The notes: generated by a model from the sequence alone, not told the origin. A stretch of 28,710 bases of DNA from JAIYDJ01 sp038246975 (GCA_038246975.1 JBBRVJ010000021.1:1-28710), one strand, 5' to 3'. Positions 15,102-23,981 are shown, counted from the first letter of the stretch. Numbers and translations are program-made.

Positions 15102-15716
15102 TCAGAACAGTCCCGCCTCCTTGGCGATCATCGCGGCATGGGTGCGATTCCTGGCGTCGATCTTGCGGTACAGCGTCTTGACGTGCAGCTTTACCGTCAC
15201 CTCCTGCAGGTCCAGTTCGCGGGCGATTTCCTTGTTCGCCATGCCTTGGCACAAAAGGCGCAGCACCTCGGTTTCGCGCGTCGTCAGTTGCGCGCCGCCA
15301 AGGGTGGCCGAAGGCGCCTCGCGTTCGGTCATCATCGTCATCGGGGCGTAAATCTCGCCCGCGGCCATAAAGCGGATGGCGGCGATCAGGGTCTTGGTCG
15401 ACATGGTTTTGGGCAAAAAGCCCGCCGCCCCCTCGGCCAGGGCCTGTTCGGCCACCGCCCGCGTGGCGGTGCCGGAGAGAATGGCGACCGGAAGACCCGG
15501 CACCGCTGCGCGCATGGCGGCAAGGCCAGTCAGGCCGTTCATCCCGGGCATCATGTAATCGAGCAGGATCAGATCATACCCGCCGCCCTGACGCACCAGA
15601 ACAAGGGCGGCGGGGAAGTCTGCGGCCACGTCCACCTCCAACCCCGGTTCCAGCCGCAAGAACGCGGCGATGGTATCGCGCACCAATTCCTGATCGTCGG
15701 CCAGCAAAATCTTCAT
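15102..15716 (-). CDS. NarL/LuxR-type response regulator
   Basis: The 204-residue protein has a receiver domain with the acidic pair Asp7-Asp8, phosphoacceptor Asp53 in LLDYMMPG and Lys103 in FLPK, then a LuxR-type helix-turn-helix (about 138-195) with LTTRETEVLRLL and NKEIARELDLQEVTVKLHVKT (split here by eye into two helices). It is a standard transcriptional output protein. The ATG at 15716 is preferred over one at 15749 because the first strand MKILLADD begins there and AGAGGG lies upstream. It sits downstream of the Wza-like gene on the same strand and upstream of the sensor genes, so it may link the kinase to exopolysaccharide expression. That link is inferred from position. Confidence 0.93.
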   Translation of the reverse strand: MKILLADDQELVRDTIAAFLRLEPGLEVDVAADFPAALVLVRQGGGYDLILLDYMMPGMNGLTGLAAMRAAVPGLPVAILSGTATRAVAEQALAEGAAGFLPKTMSTKTLIAAIRFMAAGEIYAPMTMMTEREAPSATLGGAQLTTRETEVLRLLCQGMANKEIARELDLQEVTVKLHVKTLYRKIDARNRTHAAMIAKEAGLF

Positions 15717-15792
15717 ATCACCCTCTAACTCGCCCGGTGCAGTTGACATCCTGTTCTGGCAGAACTGAGGCCAACCCGCGCCCGATCAATCC

Positions 15793-16866
15793 TTAGTTGT
15801 TTTTCAGACTTTCAATCAGCGTGATCGGCGTCAGCACTCCTCCGATCAATTGCAAGCTGGGAAGGATCTCGCCAATCGCCACGTTCCAGTTGCCCAATGC
15901 CGAGCGCGGCACGAACACCACATCCCCCGGTTCAAGCGGGAAATCGAGACCCCGGCCCGTCAGCATCCGCGTGGCATCGACCACGATCAACTCGCCTTGT
16001 ATCGGCGATGCCGTGCGGATGATGCGGATATCGCTCAGCAGCGCCTGCCCGCCCACCGGCCCGCCCGCCACCGACAAGACCTGCAACAGCGTGCGCCCGT
16101 CGGCCCCGAACGGCACCGCTTGGGCGCGCGCTACAGCTCCCAGCACATAAACCGACATGTCTTCCTTGCGCGGCGCAAAGATCACATCGCGCGGCTTCAT
16201 CCAGACGTTCTGGTCAAACGCACCGTTGCGCAGCAGCGCGTTCAGATCGACCGTGCAGATGCGGTCATCGCGCAGCAACCGCGCGCCGGGCAGATAGGCG
16301 TCCTGGCCCAGTCCGCCCGCCAGCGCCACCGCCTCGATCACATTGGTCCGGCCCGTCATGTAACGCACGCCCGGTTCCCGGAACTCGCCCAGAAAATACA
16401 ACGGCGCGCTTTCGGCCTCGACCAGTTCAACCGTGATCCACGGATCAATCATATGCGGCGCATAGGCCTTTTTCAGCGTGGCCTGAATGTCGCGGGTGGT
16501 CTTGCCGCCGACGCGGACCAGTTCCACGATCGGCAGTTGCACATAGCCCGCGTCATCTACACGCGCGGTGATATCGGACATGCCCACTTCGCCGAAGATG
16601 TTGAATTTCAGGTTGTCGCCGGGCCCGACCTTGGGGATGAACCCTGCGCTGCCGCCCTTGGTCCCCGCAGCAAGGCGTGACGCACCACAAGACGGCCCAC
16701 CCGAGCGCACAACCCCGGGGGCAGAAACGGTCATGCGTTCCACCACCCCGTCATAACGAAACGCCTTGCCATCAGGCACCGGCATGCACGCCGGGATCAA
16801 CGCCATCGCCAACAACGCCAGTCCCCGCGCTATCCCTTTGGATAGCCATGCATTCCAATGGGTCAT
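15793..16866 (-). CDS. Wza-like polysaccharide export lipoprotein
   Basis: The 357-residue protein begins with a lipoprotein signal whose lipobox IPAC places the lipidated cysteine at residue 27. A poly-export domain follows (around GDNLKFNIFGEVGMSD and VDDAGYVQLPIV), then SLBB-type domains (FLGEFREPGVRYMTGRTN; VYVLGAVARAQAVPF). Such proteins form the outer-membrane channel for capsule or exopolysaccharide and work with a Wzc-like partner, here the gene at 27221. The ATG at 16866 is chosen because it leaves a normal lipoprotein signal. A TTG at 16908 would add 14 residues. It is divergent from the main exopolysaccharide operon. An inverted repeat falls within its signal-peptide codons. Confidence 0.92.
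   Translation of the reverse strand: MTHWNAWLSKGIARGLALLAMALIPACMPVPDGKAFRYDGVVERMTVSAPGVVRSGGPSCGASRLAAGTKGGSAGFIPKVGPGDNLKFNIFGEVGMSDITARVDDAGYVQLPIVELVRVGGKTTRDIQATLKKAYAPHMIDPWITVELVEAESAPLYFLGEFREPGVRYMTGRTNVIEAVALAGGLGQDAYLPGARLLRDDRICTVDLNALLRNGAFDQNVWMKPRDVIFAPRKEDMSVYVLGAVARAQAVPFGADGRTLLQVLSVAGGPVGGQALLSDIRIIRTASPIQGELIVVDATRMLTGRGLDFPLEPGDVVFVPRSALGNWNVAIGEILPSLQLIGGVLTPITLIESLKNN
16830..16845. repeat. CTATCC-N4-GGATAG palindrome, site 2
   Basis: CTATCC-CTTT-GGATAG is perfect, and flanking G and C extend the arms to 7 bases (16829-16846). It lies 21-37 bases inside the Wza-like coding sequence and about 55 bases upstream of the promoter of the divergent operon. In the lipoprotein mRNA it would form a 7-bp hairpin soon after the start codon. 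Confidence 0.7.
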
Positions 16867-16898
16867 TGCGCCGATCCGATATCGCCAAACTGCTTCAG

Positions 16899-16926
16899 TT
16901 GGCCCCAAAACCTATCCCGCTATACA
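16899..16926 (+). promoter_or_regulatory. Sigma70-like promoter of the exopolysaccharide operon
   Basis: TTGGCC (16899-16904) and TATACA (16921-16926) are separated by 16 bases in the 125-base divergent spacer 16867-16991. This would start transcription near 16933 and give a leader of about 60 bases before the pyruvyltransferase ATG at 16992. It also argues against an earlier in-frame ATG at 16926. Confidence 0.55.
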
Positions 16927-16991
16927 TGAGACACAGCCAAGGGGAAACGGCTATCGCGGTGGCAGTCAACAGCTTGCCAAAGGTTCCTAAC

Positions 16992-18239
16992 ATGATCACC
17001 CTATTGAATGCAGCGCCCGATACCGGCAACCAGGGGGTGAGTGCGCTTTGCCTTTCTGCCCTCGCAGGCTTGGCTGCGCGCCATGCCGGACCGCTGGCGG
17101 TTGCCGATCATGGCCGGGGCGTGCGTCAGGACGATATGGGCTTTGCCACTGTGTCCCGCGTGGGGTTGACCCACAACCGCCGGTTCTGGCGCGGCGACAG
17201 CCTTGCCACGGTGCGGGCTCTGGCGCGCATCGGTGGTGGGCCAAGTGCGTCCGCCCGTGCCATTGCCGGGTCGCGCATCATTCTGGACGTATCGGGCGGC
17301 GACAGTTTCACCGACCTGTATGGCCCGCGCCGCTTTCGCGCGATGGTCCTGTCCAAGCGGCTTGCACTGGACAACGGCCTGCCGCTGATCTTGCTGCCCC
17401 AGACGTTGGGGCCGTTTCGGGATGACGCCAACCGCGCCGAAGCAATTCGTATCCTTGCCGCCGCCCGCGCCGTCTGGGTGCGCGACGCTGCCAGTTTCAC
17501 CTTTTTGCAAGACGCTTTGGGCAACCGTTTTGATGCCGACCGTCACCGCCTTGGGCTTGATATGGCCGTGGCCCTGCCACTTCACGCGCCCACCGACCTG
17601 TCACCCCGGTTGCAGGTCTGGATGTCGCTTTCGCGCGGCTTTCCGCTGGCGGGGCTGAATGTGTCGGGCCTGCTGGCGCAGGATGCCGTGGGGGCGCAGG
17701 CGACGTTTGGTCTGGCAGACCGCCACGACCGCCAGATCGAGGCTGCGGCGCGCGCGATCCTGGATCATAACCCACGCATGCGCCTGCTGCTGGTGCCGCA
17801 TGTTCACCGCGATCTGTCCGACGTCGAGAGCGATCTGGCGGCGTCGCTGGCGCTGAAATCACGGCTCGATGCCGACTATCCCGACCGTGTCGAGGCTTTG
17901 CCCGGCCGCATGAATGCGATGGAACTGAAATGGGTGCTGTCGCGGCTGACCTGGTTTGCAGGCGCGCGGATGCACGCCACCATCGGCGCGTTTTCGTCAG
18001 GCACGCCGACGCTGGGCCTTGGCTATTCCGACAAGGCGGCAGGGGTTTTTGCGCAATGCGGCATCGGGAACCATGTGGCCGACCTGCGCGCGATGGATGC
18101 GACAGCGCTCGCAAGTGCCGTGCGACTTTCGTTGAACGAGCACGAGGCCGTCCGTCGTGATCTGTCCGCCCGTCTCCCCGCCCTGCTGACCCGGGCCGAG
18201 GCGCAGATGGATGCCATCGTCGCCCAGATCGGGGCCTGA
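16992..18239 (+). CDS. Polysaccharide pyruvyl transferase family protein
   Basis: The 415-residue protein belongs to the family that transfers pyruvate from phosphoenolpyruvate onto a sugar to form a ketal, adding charge to exopolysaccharides. Diagnostic segments are the N-terminal NQGVSALCLSAL, the central LLPQTLGPF followed by VRDAASFTFLQ, and the C-terminal GARMHATIGAFSSGTPTLGLGY. The start at 16992 has AAAGG upstream and lies downstream of the predicted promoter. The open frame extends to 16677, but that extension is antisense to the lipoprotein gene. It is first in the rightward operon, and its stop lies four bases before the flippase start. The acceptor sugar is unknown. Confidence 0.9.
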   Translation: MITLLNAAPDTGNQGVSALCLSALAGLAARHAGPLAVADHGRGVRQDDMGFATVSRVGLTHNRRFWRGDSLATVRALARIGGGPSASARAIAGSRIILDVSGGDSFTDLYGPRRFRAMVLSKRLALDNGLPLILLPQTLGPFRDDANRAEAIRILAAARAVWVRDAASFTFLQDALGNRFDADRHRLGLDMAVALPLHAPTDLSPRLQVWMSLSRGFPLAGLNVSGLLAQDAVGAQATFGLADRHDRQIEAAARAILDHNPRMRLLLVPHVHRDLSDVESDLAASLALKSRLDADYPDRVEALPGRMNAMELKWVLSRLTWFAGARMHATIGAFSSGTPTLGLGYSDKAAGVFAQCGIGNHVADLRAMDATALASAVRLSLNEHEAVRRDLSARLPALLTRAEAQMDAIVAQIGA

Positions 18240-18243
18240 GGTC

Positions 18244-19476
18244 ATGCAAACCGCCCTTTCCACCCGCCTGATCGGCTGGACCATCCCGCTGCTGGCCGAG
18301 GCAGGTGCCTTGGCCCGTTCGGCCATCCTCGCGCGCATGATCGGCGGCGAGGAACTGGGCCGCGCGATGGTTCTGACGCTGGTCTTGCGGTTGGCCGAGA
18401 TGATCAGCGATGTGGGCGTCGAACGACTTCTGATGCAACGCCACGGCGCGGCCACGCCCGGTCTGCTGGCCGCCCTGCATGGGGCGTCTCTGTTGCGCGG
18501 GCTGGCGATGGCCGTGCTGCTGGCGGCACTTGCCCTGCCGATGGCCTTTGCGTTCGAGGGCGGGGCCACGCCGGAAATCTACGCGGCGTTGGCCATCGCA
18601 CCGCTGCTGCGATCGTTCTTGCACCTGGACTACCGGCTGGCTGAGCGCGATTTGCGCCTGTGGCCGATGGCGGTGGTCGAAGGCGGCGCTGTGGCCGCGA
18701 TGCTGGCGGCCCTGCCCCTTGCGCTGATGGTCTGGGGCGATCACCGCGCGATGCTTTTGGTGCTGCTGGTTCAGGCGGGCGCGCAGGTGGCGCTTTCGCA
18801 TCTGGTGGCAGGGCAGCGCTACCGCCTCACCTTTGACCGCGCCGTTCTGACCGAGGTTCTGGGCTTTGGCGCGCCTTTGGTGCTGAATGCGGGCCTGATG
18901 TTCCTGACGTTTCAGGCGGACCGTCTGATTGTCGCGGGCTGGTACGGCTGGGCCGAGGTCGCGATATACGGCGTGGCGTTGCAACTGGCGATGCTGCCCG
19001 CGCAGATCACCGGGCGCGCGGCGGGATCGCTGCTGGCGCCGCGTTTGCGGGGGCTGTCGGGCAAGGTGCTGACCTTGGTGGCGCGGCGGGCGGTGTGTGG
19101 GTATCTGGCGCTGGGTATGGCCTTTGCGGCTGGTTTTGCCCTTGTCGCCCCATCCGCGATTGCGCTGGTCTATGGCGCGGATTTCCGCCCCGATGCCACC
19201 ATCGCCCTTGCCTTTGGCGTGGCCGCTGGCGCGCGCATCTTGCGCACGCCCGTGTCGCAACTGGCTGTGGCCGTGGGGCGCACCGGCGATCCGGCCCGCG
19301 CCAATCTTTGGCGCGCCGCCGCCCTGGCGCCCGCGCTGATCACCGCAAGCCTCGGCCTGCCCTTGCTGGCCATCGCCGCCGCGGCGGCCTTGGGCGAGCT
19401 TGCCGCTACCTTCCGCGCGCTGCATCTGGCGCGCGGCGTTTTATTCCTCCGCTCATATTCCAAGGCTTTCGCATGA
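18244..19476 (+). CDS. Wzx-like polysaccharide flippase
   Basis: The 410-residue protein is almost entirely hydrophobic, with about 11-12 likely membrane helices and scattered Arg/Lys/Asp residues typical of MATE-superfamily polysaccharide transporters (for example FGAPLVLNAGLMFLTFQADRLIVAGWYG). Wzx proteins turn undecaprenyl-linked repeat units from the cytoplasmic to the periplasmic face of the inner membrane. The ATG at 18244 follows the previous stop by four bases, and its own stop overlaps the next start (ATGA). Family members vary greatly in sequence, so the assignment rests on helix pattern and context. Confidence 0.85.
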   Translation: MQTALSTRLIGWTIPLLAEAGALARSAILARMIGGEELGRAMVLTLVLRLAEMISDVGVERLLMQRHGAATPGLLAALHGASLLRGLAMAVLLAALALPMAFAFEGGATPEIYAALAIAPLLRSFLHLDYRLAERDLRLWPMAVVEGGAVAAMLAALPLALMVWGDHRAMLLVLLVQAGAQVALSHLVAGQRYRLTFDRAVLTEVLGFGAPLVLNAGLMFLTFQADRLIVAGWYGWAEVAIYGVALQLAMLPAQITGRAAGSLLAPRLRGLSGKVLTLVARRAVCGYLALGMAFAAGFALVAPSAIALVYGADFRPDATIALAFGVAAGARILRTPVSQLAVAVGRTGDPARANLWRAAALAPALITASLGLPLLAIAAAAALGELAATFRALHLARGVLFLRSYSKAFA

Positions 19477-20723
19477 CCCGCATGGACCCCATCACCCGCA
19501 CCGTGGCCACGAACCTGTGCACCGGATGCGGTGCCTGCGCCGGAGCGTTTCCCGCAGCCATCCGCATGGTCGATGACCCGGTCAACGGCCGCCGCCCCGT
19601 GGTGGAAGCCACGCCGCAAGGCCGTGCTGCGGCGAAACAGGCGGCCACGCTTTGCGCAGGCACGGGCGCCGATTTCACCACCCTTCCAGCGGGCGACGGC
19701 TTCGGCCCGGTGCTGGCCGCGTGGGAAGGCCACGCCGCTGACCCGGAAATCCGCCACCGGGGATCATCAGGTGGGGCTGTCACAGCCCTTGCACTTTTTG
19801 CGCTGCACAGCGGGCTGGTAGGCGGTGTCGCCCATATCGCCGCGCGCAAGGATGATCCGCGCTTGAACGAGGCCACGATCAGCCACGACCGCGCAGGCCT
19901 TTTGCGCGGCGCAGGCTCTCGTTATGCCCAAGCCAGCCCCGCCGAGGCGCTGGGGGCGATTGCGGCGGGCGACAAAGCCGTGGCCTTTATCGGCAAGCCC
20001 TGCGATGTGGCGTCGGTTGCCAAGGCCAAGGCGGCGGACCCGGCCCTCGCGGCCAGGCTGCCCCTGACCATCGCCATCTTCTGCGCCGGAGCGCCGAACC
20101 TTGTGGCCACCGACCGGCTGCTGAACCGGCTGGGCGTGCCCAAGGATGCCACCCTGACCGACCTGCGCTATCGGGGCAATGGCTGGCCGGGGTTGATGCA
20201 GGCGCGGTTTCGCGCGGTGGATGGCGTGGAGCAAACCACTGCGGGCATCCCCTATGCTCTAGGCTGGGGCCAGATCCTGCAAGCCGAACGCCGCTGGCGC
20301 TGCCGGATCTGCACCGACCATACCGGGGCTTTCGCCGATATCTCGGTTGGTGATCCGTGGCACAACCCGCCCGAGGGCCACCTTGATGCGGGCCGCTCGC
20401 TGATCATCGCGCGCAGTCCGGCTGGTTTGGCGCTGATCGAGGCGGCACTGGCAGCGGGCGTGCTGGCGGCATCAGCGCAGCCGCGCGATGTGATCGCCAC
20501 CGCGCAACCCAATCTGGTGGCCGCCCAAGGGGCTGTCTGGGGCCGCCGTCTGGCAATGCGCGCCTTTGGCATGGCCGTGCCTGCCGACCGGGGCCTGCCG
20601 TTGTTCGCCGCTTGGGCCGCGTTGCCTCTGCGCGCCAAACTCCAGTCGCTTGCCGGAACCGCAAAGCGCATTGTGCGCCTGCGGCTGTGGCGGCGCGTTG
20701 TTGTGCGTGGAGAAAGCGCATGA
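19473..20723 (+). CDS. FrhB-like (F420 dehydrogenase beta family) iron-sulfur protein
   Basis: The 416-residue protein has an N-terminal ferredoxin-like motif, Cys16-x2-Cys19-x2-Cys22, then the FrhB-type core with RGSSGGAVTAL (96-106), GKPCDV (Cys177), Cys204, and CRICTDHTGAFADISVGDPW carrying Cys277 and Cys280. The family includes F420-reducing hydrogenase beta subunits, but bacterial homologues are common in exopolysaccharide clusters beside pyruvyltransferases, where their reaction is unclear. The usual fourth cluster cysteine (CxxCxxCxxxCP) is Phe here, so the N-terminal cluster may be altered or use Cys61. It is coupled by ATGA overlaps to both neighbours. Nothing else here suggests cofactor F420, so the electron carrier is unknown. 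Confidence 0.87.
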   Translation: MTRMDPITRTVATNLCTGCGACAGAFPAAIRMVDDPVNGRRPVVEATPQGRAAAKQAATLCAGTGADFTTLPAGDGFGPVLAAWEGHAADPEIRHRGSSGGAVTALALFALHSGLVGGVAHIAARKDDPRLNEATISHDRAGLLRGAGSRYAQASPAEALGAIAAGDKAVAFIGKPCDVASVAKAKAADPALAARLPLTIAIFCAGAPNLVATDRLLNRLGVPKDATLTDLRYRGNGWPGLMQARFRAVDGVEQTTAGIPYALGWGQILQAERRWRCRICTDHTGAFADISVGDPWHNPPEGHLDAGRSLIIARSPAGLALIEAALAAGVLAASAQPRDVIATAQPNLVAAQGAVWGRRLAMRAFGMAVPADRGLPLFAAWAALPLRAKLQSLAGTAKRIVRLRLWRRVVVRGESA

Positions 20724-21691
20724 CACTGGACCGTGCCATGGCCCCCGGCCAATCCAACAACCTGCACGCGGTCCGGCTGGCCCTGGCGGCGGCGGTGATC
20801 GTCAGCCACGCCTGGCCGCTGGCCTATGGTGAGGGCACAGTCGAGCCCCTGAAGGCGCTTACTGGCCATTCGCTGGGCGGTTGGGCAGTGGGGTTGTTCT
20901 TTTTCCTGTCGGGCCTGTTGATCGCAGGCAGTGCCGGGCGCAACACCGCAGCCCGGTTCTGGGCTGCACGCGCACGACGCATCTTGCCGGGATTGACGGT
21001 GGCCTTGCTGGTGACCCTGGCGCTGGCCGCCGCGTCTGGCGCGTCGCTGACCCCCGGCATTGCCACCACATACCTGTTACGCGGGATCACTCTGATATCG
21101 CTGGAGCATCGCCTGCCCGGTGCTTTCGCCAATGCCCCTATCCCCGGTGTGGTCAACGGCCCGCTGTGGAGCCTTGCACACGAAGTCGCAGCCTACGCCC
21201 TGTGCTGGGGTGCCGCGCGGCTTGGTCTTTTACGAAGCGGTTGGGGGCTCGTAGCCATCCTGACCGCCGCGCTGACCCTGTGGGCAATACCCGCCCTGCC
21301 CGCCCGCGCGGCGACCTTTGCGCCGCTGTTCCTTGCCTTTGCGCTTGGTATGCTTGCCCATGCCCTGCGCGCGCGCATGCCCCTGTCGCCATGGCTGACG
21401 CTGGTGCTGCTGGTGCTGGCCCCGCTGGGCTGGCCCTTTGCCATTGCGGCTCTGGGCCACGGCGCGGTGGTGCTGGCATTCCGGCTGCCGGCGCGGCCCT
21501 TGGCCCATGATCTGTCGTTCGGCCTTTACATTTACGGCTGGCCTGTGGCGCAAGGGTTGATGCACCACATGCCGGGGCTGACGGCCCCCCAACTGGCGGC
21601 TCTGTCGCTGCTGGCGACGCTGCCCTTTGCCGCGCTGAGCTGGCGGCTGGTCGAGGCGCCAATGCTGCCGCGCCATGCGGCAAAGGCCTGA
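20720..21691 (+). CDS. Acyltransferase-3 family membrane protein
   Basis: The 323-residue multi-helix membrane protein has the OafA/WecH-type acyltransferase-3 fold, with the N-terminal motif RLALAAAVIVSHAWPL containing the His expected for catalysis and GLFFFLSGLLIAGS in the next helix. About ten helices follow, with PLWSLAHEVAAYAL in the middle. These proteins O-acetylate or otherwise acylate surface polysaccharides at the inner membrane. The ATG at 20720 overlaps the previous TGA. The acyl group and acceptor cannot be told from sequence. It is probably a polysaccharide modification step together with the pyruvyltransferase. Confidence 0.9.
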   Translation: MTLDRAMAPGQSNNLHAVRLALAAAVIVSHAWPLAYGEGTVEPLKALTGHSLGGWAVGLFFFLSGLLIAGSAGRNTAARFWAARARRILPGLTVALLVTLALAAASGASLTPGIATTYLLRGITLISLEHRLPGAFANAPIPGVVNGPLWSLAHEVAAYALCWGAARLGLLRSGWGLVAILTAALTLWAIPALPARAATFAPLFLAFALGMLAHALRARMPLSPWLTLVLLVLAPLGWPFAIAALGHGAVVLAFRLPARPLAHDLSFGLYIYGWPVAQGLMHHMPGLTAPQLAALSLLATLPFAALSWRLVEAPMLPRHAAKA

Positions 21692-21695
21692 TCCG

Positions 21696-23042
21696 ATGAC
21701 CGTCACCACAGCCACCAAAGCCCGCAAGGGCACCGTCTTTGGCGTGCCGATCGTGGTGGCGCTGTTCTTTTTCGGCATGATGATGCCCACCTCGGTCGGC
21801 ATCAGTCTGGGCGGGTTGCGTCTGTCGGTCTACCGCGTGGTGTTGCTGGTGATGTTCATCCCCATGCTGATCACGCTGTTTTCCGGGCGACGGGGCCAGC
21901 CGCATATCTTCGACGCGCTGGCGCTTGGCCATGCCGCACTGGCGCTGATCGCACTGATCAACTGGGGCGGCGTGCAGCAAGGCATCGAATCCGGCGGCAT
22001 CTATATTGTCGAGTTCGCCGGGGCTTACCTGTTGGGTCGCCTGTATATCCGCAGCTATGACGATTTTCGCGCCTTTGCAAAGGCTTATGTGGTGATCGTC
22101 GTGGGGATGCTGGCCTTTACCATTCCCGAGGCGCTGACCTCGATCCACATCCTGCACGACGGCATCGCCAGTGCGACCGGCGGCGCGGCCGCCCCGTTCA
22201 TCGAGCAGCGCATGGGGCTTGAGCGGACCTTCGGCCCCTTTGACCACCCGATCCTTTACGGCGTGTTTTCCGCATCGGCCTTTTCGCTGGCCTATTTCGT
22301 GCTGGCAGAAAAGCGGCTGACGAACTGGGGCGGCATGGCTTGGGTAGTGGGGGTCGCGGTCGCCACGTTCTTGTCAGCCTCCGGCGGGCCTTACGTTGTG
22401 TTGATGATGCAGATGTTCGTGGCCGGGTGGGAGCGGGTCTTTGGCAAGATCGCGGGCCGCTGGAAGATGTTGTTTGGCCTGTTCGGCATCGTCTACATCT
22501 GCATCGACCTGTTTTCCAACCGCACCCCGTTTCATGTGTTCGTGACCTATTTCACCTTTTCCACAGTCTCGGCTTACAACCGCATCTTGCTGTTCGAGTT
22601 TGGTACAGCCGAGGTCGCCCGCCACCCCCTGCTGGGCATCGGTCTGGGCGATTGGGTGCGCCCGGTGTGGATGTCAGACAGCATGGACAATTTCTGGCTG
22701 CTGATCGCGATGCGCTACGGCCTGCCTGCATGGGCGCTGCTGGTCGGGCTGATGCTGGGTCTTGTCTATGCCGTAGGTCGCCGCAAGGGCCTGCCCGAGA
22801 CATGGAGGCGCGCCCGCCACGCCTGGGCCTTTACCCTGTTCGGCATCGCTGTGGCCGCCGCAACCGTGCATCTGTGGAACGCGCTGTTCGTGCTGTTCCT
22901 GTTTCTGATCGGCTCTGGCGCCTGGCTTTACGACGCCAAGGTCGAGGCGCCGCCAAAACCGCCGCGCAAAAGGATAGGGGCCGCTCTCCCCTTGCCCCAC
23001 GCCACCCCCCGTCAGCGCCGCCCACTGGAACGGTTGTTCTGA
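21696..23042 (+). CDS. Wzy/O-antigen-ligase-like membrane protein
   Basis: The 448-residue membrane protein has about 10-12 helices and a longer loop with RMGLERTFGPFDHPILYG and a late HPLLGIGLGDWVRP segment. These are characteristic of O-antigen ligase/polymerase (PF04932-type) proteins, in which the late loop motif HxxxGxG is typical. In a Wzx/Wzy system it would polymerise flipped repeat units in the periplasm. The ATG at 21696 is four bases after the preceding stop. A soluble, Pro/Arg-rich tail closes the protein. Polymerase is preferred over ligase because the locus has no lipopolysaccharide genes. Confidence 0.85.
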   Translation: MTVTTATKARKGTVFGVPIVVALFFFGMMMPTSVGISLGGLRLSVYRVVLLVMFIPMLITLFSGRRGQPHIFDALALGHAALALIALINWGGVQQGIESGGIYIVEFAGAYLLGRLYIRSYDDFRAFAKAYVVIVVGMLAFTIPEALTSIHILHDGIASATGGAAAPFIEQRMGLERTFGPFDHPILYGVFSASAFSLAYFVLAEKRLTNWGGMAWVVGVAVATFLSASGGPYVVLMMQMFVAGWERVFGKIAGRWKMLFGLFGIVYICIDLFSNRTPFHVFVTYFTFSTVSAYNRILLFEFGTAEVARHPLLGIGLGDWVRPVWMSDSMDNFWLLIAMRYGLPAWALLVGLMLGLVYAVGRRKGLPETWRRARHAWAFTLFGIAVAAATVHLWNALFVLFLFLIGSGAWLYDAKVEAPPKPPRKRIGAALPLPHATPRQRRPLERLF

Positions 23043-23072
23043 TAGCCCTGCGACCGAACAAGGGAGACTGAA

Positions 23073-23981
23073 ATGGACCTGTCCATCGTCATCGTGAACT
23101 GGAACACACGCGATTTGCTGCGCGACTGCCTGTCTGCGGTCTTTGCTGGGCTGGGGGGGCTGCGGGCCGAAGTCTGGATGGTCGACAACGGGTCGACCGA
23201 CGGATCACAAGCGATGCTGGGGGCGGAGTTTCCCACCGTCAAGCTGATCGCGAACCGCGAAAACCGCGGCTTTGCAGCCGCCAACAATCAGGCTCTTGTA
23301 CGGGCTGCCGGGCGGCACATGCTGCTTTTGAACACCGATACCATCGTGCATGGTCAGGTGCTGCCTGCGGCGGTGGCCTGGCTGGATGCGCACCCTGCGG
23401 TTGCCGTCCTTGGCCCCCGCGTTCTGAACCGCGATGGATCGGTGCAAGGCTCGGCGCGGGCCTTCCCGTCGCTGCGCAGGTTGGCGCGGCAGACGCTGGG
23501 CCTGCACAAGACCGAAGCGCCCAACCATGCCGTGACGGCCGGTGGAGAGGCCGAGGTGATCTCGGGCTGTGCGATGTTCGTGCGCGGCCGCGCGATGGCG
23601 CGGGTGGGTCTGCTGGATGAGGCGTTCTTTTTCTACGGCGAAGAAACCGATTGGTGCCGCCGCTTTGCCCAGGCGGATTGGGGCGTGGTCTATGCGCCGG
23701 TGGGGGATATCACGCATTTCGGCGGCGGCTCGGTACGCCGGTTTAACCACCGCCGCGACGTGATGCTGACCGAAGGCACGGTGCGACTGCACGCCAAGCA
23801 TTCCGGTATTGCGGGCGGGCTGGCCTGCTATGCGCTGCTGGCGGTCTTCAACGCATCGCGCGGGCTGGGTTGGGCCGGGATGGCGCTGCTGCGTCGCCCC
23901 GGCGCTGCCGACCGGGCGCGACATTTCATGGGGGTTTTGGCCAGCTTTGGGGCCGCATGGCCACGCAAGGCGCGGCCATGA
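23073..23981 (+). CDS. Family 2 glycosyltransferase
   Basis: The 302-residue GT-A enzyme resembles the rhamnosyltransferase branch of GT2. It opens with SIVIVNWNTRDLL, has DNGSTDGS (38-45), the metal/nucleotide-binding Asp89 in NTDT, and the probable catalytic region FFYGEETDWCRR (187-197). It adds a sugar to the lipid-linked repeat unit in the cytoplasm. AAGGGAG eight bases upstream supports the ATG at 23073, which follows a 30-base spacer. Its stop overlaps the next ATG. A hydrophobic C-terminal stretch may bind the membrane. Sugar specificity is unknown. Confidence 0.92.
   Translation: MDLSIVIVNWNTRDLLRDCLSAVFAGLGGLRAEVWMVDNGSTDGSQAMLGAEFPTVKLIANRENRGFAAANNQALVRAAGRHMLLLNTDTIVHGQVLPAAVAWLDAHPAVAVLGPRVLNRDGSVQGSARAFPSLRRLARQTLGLHKTEAPNHAVTAGGEAEVISGCAMFVRGRAMARVGLLDEAFFFYGEETDWCRRFAQADWGVVYAPVGDITHFGGGSVRRFNHRRDVMLTEGTVRLHAKHSGIAGGLACYALLAVFNASRGLGWAGMALLRRPGAADRARHFMGVLASFGAAWPRKARP

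Noticed and set aside
17497..19425. 642-codon open frame antisense to the pyruvyltransferase and flippase genes
   Set aside because: Its composition is Arg/Gln/Gly/His-rich without structure, and both plus-strand genes are well supported.
19473..20723. True coenzyme F420 hydrogenase subunit
   Set aside because: No F420 biosynthesis or hydrogenase genes are visible, and bacterial homologues are common in polysaccharide clusters.
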